Below, in pieces: positions 54,879 through 61,945 of a DNA stretch of 64,000 nucleotides (the stretch's first letter is position 1; each line of letters begins with the position of its first letter). Origin of the DNA: Litchfieldella anticariensis FP35 = DSM 16096 (GTDB lineage Bacteria > Pseudomonadota > Gammaproteobacteria > Pseudomonadales > Halomonadaceae); NCBI RefSeq assembly GCF_000409775.1, contig NZ_KE332393.1, forward strand, positions 252,171 to 316,170. Reading direction: 5' to 3'. The notes below the pieces were generated by a model. The model was not told the DNA's origin and ran no database searches. It saw nothing but the letters and a program-made list of their open reading frames with translations. Position numbers and translations under genes: made by a program.

Positions 54879-55745
54879 TCAAGCCGGTTCGGCGACTGGG
54901 TGAGAAGTCAAACTCTCGACAATGCTGTCCGCTAATGCGGTCAGCACTGCCTGGTCCCCGGTGGGGCTGGTAATGAGCATGAACTCCGCATCCGGCAATT
55001 GGGGCAGGCCATGCTCTTGCGTCAAGGCCATCAGCCCCGGTGTGAGTTGGCTGACAGGCATGGGGGCAATGGCGAAACCGGTCGTCGCAGCTGCACGCAA
55101 GCTGGCTCCGCTCATGCACAGCATGGCAGTACGCTGGGCGATACCTGACTGTGCCAGTTTGGCAAGCGCGACCTCACGGTAAGGGCACGGCTCGGGGAAC
55201 AGCGCCAAGGGGAGCGGTGAGGGTAAGCGAATTGCTGCCTGGCTTGCCCAGGCCCATACCAGTGGCTCGCGCCATAGCAGTCGCCCTGGCTCACGGGCAC
55301 CGCACTGAGCGCCCAGCACGAGGTCCACATATCCTCTTTTCATCGCGGTGATCATGTCGCCGGGAATACCGACTCGCACTCCGATCTCGATGTTCGGATT
55401 GTCCTGCATGAAGTCCTGCAATGTGCGCAGCAGGCGCGGATGCGAGAAATCTTCGGCGACACCGATACGTATGTTGCCTTGGAAGGTGGAGCGAGAGAGT
55501 TGCGTCATGGCATCCCGGTTCAGCGCGAGTATGGCTCGGGCATAACCGATCAGGCACTCCCCATCCGGGGTCACCTCGACCGAGCGGGTGGTACGCTGCA
55601 GTAATGGCTTGCCAACTTGCGCTTCCAGGCGACGCAGATGTCCACTGATTGCCGGCTGGGTCAAATGAAGACGACTGGCAGCGCGCGTGAAACTGCCTTC
55701 GTCTATCACCGTGACAAAGCTTCTGAGCAGTAGTAGATCAAGCAT
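54879..55745 (-). CDS. LysR-family transcriptional regulator
   Basis: This 288-residue protein has an N-terminal winged helix-turn-helix (LLLRSFVTVIDEGSFTRAAS, RLHLTQPAISGHLRRLEAQV) and a C-terminal substrate-binding domain starting near residue 90 (GNIRIGVAEDFSHPRLLRTL). It is divergent from the azoreductase gene across a 310-base gap, the usual arrangement for a LysR protein that controls its neighbour. The inducer is unknown. Confidence 0.9.
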   Translation of the reverse strand: MLDLLLLRSFVTVIDEGSFTRAASRLHLTQPAISGHLRRLEAQVGKPLLQRTTRSVEVTPDGECLIGYARAILALNRDAMTQLSRSTFQGNIRIGVAEDFSHPRLLRTLQDFMQDNPNIEIGVRVGIPGDMITAMKRGYVDLVLGAQCGAREPGRLLWREPLVWAWASQAAIRLPSPLPLALFPEPCPYREVALAKLAQSGIAQRTAMLCMSGASLRAAATTGFAIAPMPVSQLTPGLMALTQEHGLPQLPDAEFMLITSPTGDQAVLTALADSIVESLTSHPVAEPA

Positions 55746-56054
55746 TCATATCGCTCCGTGATGAGTACTATTGTCGTTTATAATGCATCGCTCATTCTCC
55801 CTGCGGGTCTTGGTGGTTTTGATTTATAATTATTTTCAAATAAAACAACTAGTTGGCGCGCCATGCTGTTAATTGGATCAGCAATGACCATTGAATTATT
55901 GAAACATGCAAAGCCATTCTCGTCGAGATTATTTAGGGTGGCTTGTCAAGTTTATATATTTCGATTCATGATAAAAAACATCATGTAATGCCATTTATTT
56001 TTTTACAGGCCATGTGCTGCAATGATTTTGCTGAATACTGGAGCATATATAGCC
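55746..56054. promoter_or_regulatory. Divergent region between the LysR gene and azoR
   Basis: AT-rich (notably 55800-56010), without an ORF. It is expected to hold both promoters and the LysR binding sites. No single LysR box stands out. Confidence 0.4.
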
Positions 56055-56729
56055 ATGGCCAAGATACTGCATATCGAGTCTTCCCCCCGGAAACAGCGCT
56101 CTGCTTCACTGGAGGTCGCTCAGACATTCATCTCTCATTATCGTCAACAATCCCCAGCAACGGAGGTGGAAAGCTTGGACCTCTGGCAAATGGATCTACC
56201 CGAGTTCGGTGAGGATGCCATGGCGGCAAAATACGCTGGACTCAGTGGCACACCCCTGACCGAAGCACAGCAGGGAGCGTGGAAAGAGCTGCGTTCCCTG
56301 GCTGCCCACCTGCACGAAGCCGATATCCTCGTCTTCTCCATCCCTCTCTGGAATTTCGGTATTCCCTACAAACTCAAGCACTTCATCGATCTTGTCTCGC
56401 AAAAAGACATTCTCTTCTCGTTCGATGCCGAAGAGGGATTCGGCGGACTGCTGAAGAACAAGAAGGCAGTTGTCGTATATGCCAGAGGTTTGAGTTACAT
56501 GGCTGACTCATTCACGCCAGCGCAAGAGTTCGACTTTCAAAAACCGTACTTCGAATCTTGGCTGACATTCGTTGGGGTGACGGATGTCTCATCCGTGGTC
56601 GTGGAAAAGACCCTCTTTGGCAGCGAGATCGACACGGATGCACGAAAACGAGCTGGTCGTGAGGCGCAGCAACTCGCTGCACAATTAGCCCCACCCCACA
56701 GCTCGAAGCAGGCTTCCCCAACGGTCTGA
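56055..56729 (+). CDS. azoR: FMN-dependent NADH-azoreductase (AzoR-like)
   Basis: This 224-residue flavodoxin-fold quinone or azo reductase has the N-terminal phosphate loop ILHIESSPRKQRSASLEVAQ, the central IPLWNFGIPYKLKHFIDLV and AVVVYARGLSY, as in AzoR. It reduces quinones and azo compounds with NAD(P)H through bound FMN, in the cytoplasm. ATG 56055 is chosen because the family starts MxKILxI. An ATG at 56022 has no ribosome-binding site. It is likely controlled by the divergent LysR. Confidence 0.88.
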   Translation: MAKILHIESSPRKQRSASLEVAQTFISHYRQQSPATEVESLDLWQMDLPEFGEDAMAAKYAGLSGTPLTEAQQGAWKELRSLAAHLHEADILVFSIPLWNFGIPYKLKHFIDLVSQKDILFSFDAEEGFGGLLKNKKAVVVYARGLSYMADSFTPAQEFDFQKPYFESWLTFVGVTDVSSVVVEKTLFGSEIDTDARKRAGREAQQLAAQLAPPHSSKQASPTV

Positions 56730-57225
56730 TACCTTCCTTAACGCCCCCTGGTACGTCTATGTCGCCAGGGTGGCGCCTTCGTCATTCAGTACCTTGTGCC
56801 GATGAAACATTCTTCATAGGGCCTATTCGGCATTATTTATGCTGGGAAACCCATTCTGCTCAGCAAAGAGCCATCCATATGAAAGGTTTCAGAGTAGGAT
56901 AAGAATCCGATAAAATCGATTAGGAAATGTAAATTATTGAGCGTTAATGTTACTTGTATTGCAGATACATGATGGAACGTATTCTGTTGCGTTCTGTTCA
57001 TGGAAGACCGCTGGGAACTTGGCGTTATGGCAAGTAGTCATAGATCCATATCAATAAAGAATCATCGCCAATCGTTATGAAGACTGTCGTATGAGCAGTG
57101 GCTGCTTGCAGAGGGCGCTGATTGGGGGCTACTGCCCTGGTACCGGGAAGAGACGCCACCAGTCCGAACCTGACAATGGCAGGTGAGTGGGTGGCCCGTA
57201 TACCGCCGAATTGTACAGGGTAGAT
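56730..57225. other. Gene-free stretch after azoR
   Basis: Apart from the hairpin at 56742-56775 this AT-rich region shows no ORF, RNA or repeat that I can support. Its right end should hold the promoter of the arylsulfotransferase-like gene. Confidence 0.5.
56742..56775 (+). terminator. Hairpin after azoR
   Basis: CGCC-CCCTGG pairs with CCAGGGTGGCG, leaving one bulged base, around a 13-base loop. It lies just after the azoR stop. The T run is weak. Confidence 0.5.
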
Positions 57226-58629
57226 ATGGATACATCGAAGACCCGCGACACCCGCTCGACGACAACCGAGCAGACCTCTTTTCTGGACAAGATATTTCGC
57301 GCCCTCTCCTGGGCTGCATTGATGCTCCTCGTCTTCATCGCCGGAGCTCTCCTGACAGTGAGCGAGACGTTCCCTGGCCCCCAGATCGAGCGTGCCTATG
57401 AAGGGGGCATGGCGCTTTACCGGCAATACACGCAGTACCAGGACGTCTATGCAGGCGATATCTGGCGTGACGAACGTCGGTCCGAGAAAGGGGTGACCAT
57501 TCATGAACCCGGCCTCGCACAGGATGGCTTGACACTCTATACCTCGGGCAATGCCCCGGCAGCGTATTTGATCGACATGAACGGTGACGTCGTCCATGAA
57601 TGGCGGCGTCCGTTCAGCGAGATTTGGCAGGAGGGCGTCGGCAGTATCGAGAAGCCACGCCCCGATGAGTTCGTGCACATGCGCAACGCGCGTGCGTTGC
57701 CCAATGGCGACCTGATCGCGCTCTACGAAGGCAATGGCGACACCCCTTATGGCTATGGAGTCGTCAAGCTCGATCGCGACTCCAACGTGATCTGGAGTTA
57801 CCCGGGGCGTACTCATCACCAACTCGATATTGCCCCGGATGGCAAGATCTACGTGCTCACTCACGAAGTCGTCGATGATGAGGTCGACGTGCTGGGGAAA
57901 CAGCCGCGGCTAGAGGATTTCCTCGTCGTGTTGTCACCTGATGGTGAGGAATTGCAGAAGACCCGCTTGCTCACCACTCTTGGCCAGTCGAAATATGCCC
58001 GTATGCTGGAGTCGGTGCCGGGGCGTACGCTTTGGGACCCCTTGCATAACAATACCGTCGAATACATCGACCGGCAGAAGGCCAGGAACTTTGCTTTTGG
58101 TGAAGAAGGCCAGGTATTGGTCTCCTTCCGCGCACTGCATGTGATCGCCGTGTTCGATCCCGAGACCGAGGACTTCACCTGGGCCACGCGGGGGCCGTGG
58201 GATGCGCAGCATGACCCCGATATCCTGCCGAACGGCAATATTCTGTTGTTCGACAACCGCGGGAATCAGAATGAGGCGGAAGGGGAGTCGCGCATCCTCG
58301 AGCTCGATCCGCAAACGATGGAAATCGTCTGGCAATACCGCGGCACCGCGGAGCAACCGTTCGCGAGCCAGATCCGCGGAGACCAACAACGCCTTGCCAA
58401 TGGCAATACGCTGATCACGGAATCGGATGGTGGGCGGCTCCTGGAAGTGACACCGGAAGGTGAAATCGTCTGGGAATTCCTCAATCCGGATCGTGGTGGA
58501 CCGGATGACAAGATGATCCCGGTCATGACCTGGGCTCAGCGGTTGGATCGGTCGATGTTCAATGCGGAATTCCTACCGCCATCGCTAGCGGCTGCAAAGC
58601 CAGGACCCGAGACGGAAACCTCTCAATGA
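57226..58629 (+). CDS. Arylsulfotransferase-family membrane-anchored beta-propeller protein
   Basis: About 467 residues. One N-terminal membrane helix (ALSWAALMLLVFIAGALLTV) anchors a periplasmic beta-propeller. Repeats carry AYLIDMNGDVVHEWRRPF, RALPNGDLIALYEGNG, DILPNGNILLFDNRGNQ and GNTLITESDGGRLLEVTPEG. This matches the arylsulfotransferase (ASST, Arylsulfotran_2) family. Whether it transfers sulfate is uncertain. ATG 57226 with AGGGTA upstream is preferred to 57187. It is a single gene, convergent with nsrR. Confidence 0.8.
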   Translation: MDTSKTRDTRSTTTEQTSFLDKIFRALSWAALMLLVFIAGALLTVSETFPGPQIERAYEGGMALYRQYTQYQDVYAGDIWRDERRSEKGVTIHEPGLAQDGLTLYTSGNAPAAYLIDMNGDVVHEWRRPFSEIWQEGVGSIEKPRPDEFVHMRNARALPNGDLIALYEGNGDTPYGYGVVKLDRDSNVIWSYPGRTHHQLDIAPDGKIYVLTHEVVDDEVDVLGKQPRLEDFLVVLSPDGEELQKTRLLTTLGQSKYARMLESVPGRTLWDPLHNNTVEYIDRQKARNFAFGEEGQVLVSFRALHVIAVFDPETEDFTWATRGPWDAQHDPDILPNGNILLFDNRGNQNEAEGESRILELDPQTMEIVWQYRGTAEQPFASQIRGDQQRLANGNTLITESDGGRLLEVTPEGEIVWEFLNPDRGGPDDKMIPVMTWAQRLDRSMFNAEFLPPSLAAAKPGPETETSQ

Positions 58630-58669
58630 GGCAGCTCAGCCACTCTCATTACCTGTTGCCGTTGATGGT

Positions 58670-59155
58670 TCAAGATGTCGATTTGGGCGTATCGTTGCCG
58701 CTGGCAGGTATCGTGATGTCGCGTGGTAACTGCAGTAGTTGAGTCAGTTCCAAGGAACGAGGGCCCAAAATATCGGCGAGGGTATAGCGGTCGAGTACCC
58801 CGAAAAAGGCGCCCAGCGCTTCGCCGAGGACCGATTTGAGCTGGCAGGCGGGGGTGATCACACACTGGTTACCTATACCAAAACATTCTACCAGTTCCAG
58901 GTCGCGCTCGGTGTCGCGGACCAGGGCGCCAAGGCAGATTTCTTCGGCCGGGCGGCTCAGCAGCAGACCGCCGTGCTTGCCTCGGATGGCGGTCAGATAG
59001 CCTTTCTGGCTGAGTTCGTGTACCACTTTCATCAGGTGGTTGCGGGAGATATGGAAGCGCTCGGCAATCTCGGTAATGGTCGAGCGCTGCTCGCCCTTGA
59101 GGGCGACGTAGATCAGCACGCGCAGCGAGTAGTCGGTATAGCGTGTGATATGCAT
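58670..59155 (-). CDS. nsrR: Rrf2-family iron-sulfur regulator, NsrR-like
   Basis: This 161-residue protein has a winged helix-turn-helix (STITEIAERFHISRNHLMKV, LTAIRGKHGGLLLSRP) and three cysteines spaced as in NsrR (ECFGIGNQC and TPACQL), which hold an iron-sulfur cluster sensing nitric oxide. Loss of the cluster derepresses target genes. An NsrR-like palindrome lies 104 bases upstream of its start, between this gene and the 40-codon ORF, suggesting self-regulation. Note the unusual C-terminal extension after the Cys region (about 50 residues). Confidence 0.85.
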   Translation of the reverse strand: MHITRYTDYSLRVLIYVALKGEQRSTITEIAERFHISRNHLMKVVHELSQKGYLTAIRGKHGGLLLSRPAEEICLGALVRDTERDLELVECFGIGNQCVITPACQLKSVLGEALGAFFGVLDRYTLADILGPRSLELTQLLQLPRDITIPASGNDTPKSTS

Positions 59156-59258
59156 GGAAAACAGGCTCTTGTCGGATTAAGACGCGATTGCATAGGTCGG
59201 TATTGGGGCGCATCAGCTCAGCACGAAGCCGCCTAGCTGCAAGGTGGCATACGCATAT

Positions 59259-59281
59259 AAGATACACTCTATATGAATCTT
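59259..59281. promoter_or_regulatory. NsrR operator-like palindrome
   Basis: AAGATACACTCTATATGAATCTT fits the NsrR pattern AAGATGYATTT-N-AAATRCATCTT at the outer AAGAT/ATCTT and the CA/TG positions, with mismatches nearer the centre. It lies upstream of nsrR and could also act on the hemN side. Confidence 0.6.
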
Positions 59282-59323
59282 TGCATTGGCTGTCAATCGC
59301 TTTCCTGATCTCGTCAACGAAAT

Positions 59324-59352
59324 CCGCCCTTTGGCAGTAGACCAGAGGGCGG
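59324..59352 (-). terminator. Hairpin downstream of the 40-codon ORF
   Basis: CCGCCCT and AGGGCGG pair, extended by TGG/CCA with one mismatch, around GCAGTAGA. On the minus strand it follows the ORF stop by 10 bases, which supports that ORF being a real gene. Confidence 0.5.
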
Positions 59353-59362
59353 ACGGTCGGTT

Positions 59363-59485
59363 CTAGGCGGAAACCTCGCCCTCCTGTTCGCCTTCCTGCT
59401 CCATGGCGACAACGGGTCCTTGTCGCTGAACCTGAGCAGGGCAGGCACGATGGCACTTCTGGCAGCCAAAATTGACCTGGATCAT
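59363..59485 (-). CDS. Small Cys-rich protein ORF (40 codons)
   Basis: ATG 59485 to TAG at 59363. The start MIQVNFGCQKCHRACPAQ contains CxxCH and a further Cys, followed by an acidic, Gln/Glu-rich tail. Such a Cys/His cluster could bind a metal, or a haem if exported, but there is no signal peptide. Support comes from the terminator-like hairpin right after it and from its place between an NsrR-like operator and hemN. The ribosome-binding site is weak. No family is recognised. Confidence 0.4.
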   Translation of the reverse strand: MIQVNFGCQKCHRACPAQVQRQGPVVAMEQEGEQEGEVSA

Positions 59486-59626
59486 AAAGTGATGATGGAT
59501 ACCCCTTTAGCGCCGCCAACTACCTCTTAACAGGTACCGACCGATGCGCGTGCGGGTGGCATACTGATGACAATGCAGCGGCATCCCTTGGGCTGGCCGC
59601 TCCCGTTCAAGAGGTTGATACCTGTC

Positions 59627-61012
59627 ATGTCACACGATCTGCTATTCAATCGCCCTTTAGTGGAGAAGTACGACCGCCCAGGGCCCCGGTACACGTCCTA
59701 CCCCACCGCGCCGCAGTTCAACTCGGCTTTTGCCGAAGACGACTATCGCGCTGCCGCCGAACGCAGCAACCGGGCAGCGAATCCAAAACCGCTGTCGGTC
59801 TACGTGCACATTCCGTTCTGCAAGAGCCTTTGCTACTACTGCGCCTGCAACAAGATCATCACTCACAACAGCGAACGCGCCGCCGAGTATCTCGAATGGC
59901 TCAAGCGCGAGATCGGGGTGCAGGGGGCGTTGTTCGACGACACGCGGCGCATGACCCAGTTGCATTTGGGGGGAGGGACGCCCACCTACCTGAGCAATGC
60001 CCAGTTAGGGGAGTTGACGGCCGCGCTGGATACCGCCTTCCACTTTGCGCCGGTGGAAGAACGCGAGTTCTCGCTGGAGATCGACCCTCGTACCGTGATG
60101 CCGCAACAGATCCATGAACTGCGAGGGCTGGGCTTTAACCGCCTGAGCTTTGGGGTGCAGGACTTCGACCCCGACGTGCAACGTGCGGTCAATCGCGTAC
60201 AGAGTGAGGAACAGGTGGTGGCGCTGGTCGCGGCGGCCCGCGAGGCTGGTTTCGACTCGGTCAGTGTCGATCTGATCTATGGCCTGCCGCTGCAGACCGT
60301 GGCCAGTTTCGATGCCACGCTGGACAAGATCATCGCACTGCGCCCGGATCGCATCGCTGCCTACAGCTACGCTCACCTGCCGGAGCTGTTCAAGGCCCAG
60401 CGCCTGATTCGCTCTAAAGACATGCCGCCCCCGGAGCGCAAGCTGGAACTGCTGGAACTGACCATCAAACGGCTTTCCGAGGCCGGTTATGTCTATATCG
60501 GCATGGATCACTTCGCATTACCTGACGACGAGCTCAGTCTGGCGCGCGAGAACGGTACCCTGCATCGCAACTTCCAGGGCTATTCCACGCATGCGGATTG
60601 CGATCTGATCGGTTTGGGTATCACCGCCATCGGCAAGGTCGGCGACACTTACAGTCAGAACGTCAAGGAGACGGCCCAGTATCAGGCACGCCTGGAAGGC
60701 GGTCGTCTAGCGGTGATGCGGGGTTATCGGCTCAACGACGATGACCGCCTGCGTCGCGATGTGATCAATGAACTGATGTGCCACGGGCATATCGACTTCG
60801 CCACCATCGAGAAGCGTCACGGTATCGTCTTCCGCGACTATTTCGCCGAAGCATTGAACGAGCTGACCGAACCACGTGCCGACGGCCTAATCGAGTTGCG
60901 CGACAATACCCTGACGGTACTGCCGGCCGGCCGCCTGATGATGCGTAACCTGGCAATGACCTTCGATGCTTACCTGACACCCGGTCAGCAGCGTTTCTCG
61001 CGCACGGTGTGA
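59627..61012 (+). CDS. hemN: Oxygen-independent coproporphyrinogen III oxidase HemN
   Basis: This 461-residue radical SAM enzyme converts coproporphyrinogen III to protoporphyrinogen IX without oxygen. The cluster motif is HIPFCKSLCYYCACNKI (CxxxCxxC plus the extra Cys of true HemN). YDRPGPRYTSYPTAPQF near the N-terminus and LHLGGGTPTYLS are family signatures. ATG 59627 is chosen because the family starts there. The longer frame from 59567 adds 20 residues without conservation. It serves haem synthesis under low oxygen, which fits with NsrR and the cytochrome genes. Confidence 0.93.
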   Translation: MSHDLLFNRPLVEKYDRPGPRYTSYPTAPQFNSAFAEDDYRAAAERSNRAANPKPLSVYVHIPFCKSLCYYCACNKIITHNSERAAEYLEWLKREIGVQGALFDDTRRMTQLHLGGGTPTYLSNAQLGELTAALDTAFHFAPVEEREFSLEIDPRTVMPQQIHELRGLGFNRLSFGVQDFDPDVQRAVNRVQSEEQVVALVAAAREAGFDSVSVDLIYGLPLQTVASFDATLDKIIALRPDRIAAYSYAHLPELFKAQRLIRSKDMPPPERKLELLELTIKRLSEAGYVYIGMDHFALPDDELSLARENGTLHRNFQGYSTHADCDLIGLGITAIGKVGDTYSQNVKETAQYQARLEGGRLAVMRGYRLNDDDRLRRDVINELMCHGHIDFATIEKRHGIVFRDYFAEALNELTEPRADGLIELRDNTLTVLPAGRLMMRNLAMTFDAYLTPGQQRFSRTV

Positions 61013-61088
61013 CTGAAAACTGCCTGCGCTCGTAGGGAGCGAGCCTAGCCTTGGCCATCGCTCGGCGACTTTTCAGACAAAACCTATG

Positions 61089-61448
61089 CTAGTGATGCTG
61101 AAGATACTCCTTTAGGGCCTCGGCATTGTTGTACTCGGTCTCCTTGGCACCGAACACCAGAGTCAGCGTGCGACCGTTGCACTCTTTCAGCATCTCATCG
61201 ATGGCTCGCTGCTGTTTGTCGAGTTCGCGGTGGTAACGATCACGGAATTCCTCCCAGCGCTTAGGGTCGTGCTTGAACCACTGACGGAGCTTCTTGGAGG
61301 GGGCGAGTTCCTTGCGCCACTCATCAAGCTTCAATGCTTCCTTGCGCCTGCCGCGTGGCCAAACGCCATCGACCAGCACCCGGTAGCCGTCGGTATCTCC
61401 TGGTTCGTCATAGGCGCGTTTGCACTGGATCGTTCGTGGGCTGGACAT
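61089..61448 (-). CDS. DUF488 family protein (YeaO-like)
   Basis: This 119-residue protein has the signature CKRAYDEP followed by YRVLVDGVWPRG, then ELAPSKKLRQWF and the closing LTLVFGAKETEYNNAEAL. DUF488 members are small soluble proteins whose biochemical role is not settled. ATG 61448 is preferred to 61460 for family fit. Single gene, convergent with hemN. Confidence 0.85.
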   Translation of the reverse strand: MSSPRTIQCKRAYDEPGDTDGYRVLVDGVWPRGRRKEALKLDEWRKELAPSKKLRQWFKHDPKRWEEFRDRYHRELDKQQRAIDEMLKECNGRTLTLVFGAKETEYNNAEALKEYLQHH

Positions 61449-61945
61449 GTGTACCTCCATGGCGCGGACAGGTAGCGGATCATTCTCGCCACGAGTCTAG
61501 AACATGCTCACCAAAGCAGTGTCACCTCTATAGCCTTGGCGTTGAGGGCTGACAATCGACATCTTGTGTCTTTTGAATTCACATGGTCTATATATGGTAG
61601 TTGTGGCTGTCGAGAGCCATAGTGGACATAGCTTGACGCGTGTCAGGAAAGGGCTCTTTCATGAACGCTAGGATGGCGCTTCGAATATTGCTCTCTGGAG
61701 AGGTCGTGATGTCACCATTGTCGTTGTCATTTCTTCCCTTGCCGCTACCCGCTCCCGGCCGATTGATACGCGTCATCGATTCCCATATGCCATGGCTGCT
61801 CAAGCGTCGGCTGAGCCGCTTGGAAATATTGACGCGTCGCAGCGATTACTGATTGCCGAACTTTTCGCCAGGTGATTGACCAACGATACAAGAGCAATCG
61901 TTTGTCACTGGCCTGACATTTCATGGATCATTCGGAGACTCACAC
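61449..61945. other. Stretch between the DUF488 gene and the reductase
   Basis: No well-supported gene. A plus-strand ORF from ATG 61709 to 61852 (47 residues, starting MSPLSLSFLPLPLPAPGRL) has GGAGAGG upstream but no recognised family. It could be a small protein or chance. The remainder should hold the reductase promoter. Confidence 0.35.

Noticed and set aside
61588-61803. Minus-strand ORF of 71 codons
   Set aside because: No ribosome-binding site, no family and overlap with another weak ORF on the plus strand.
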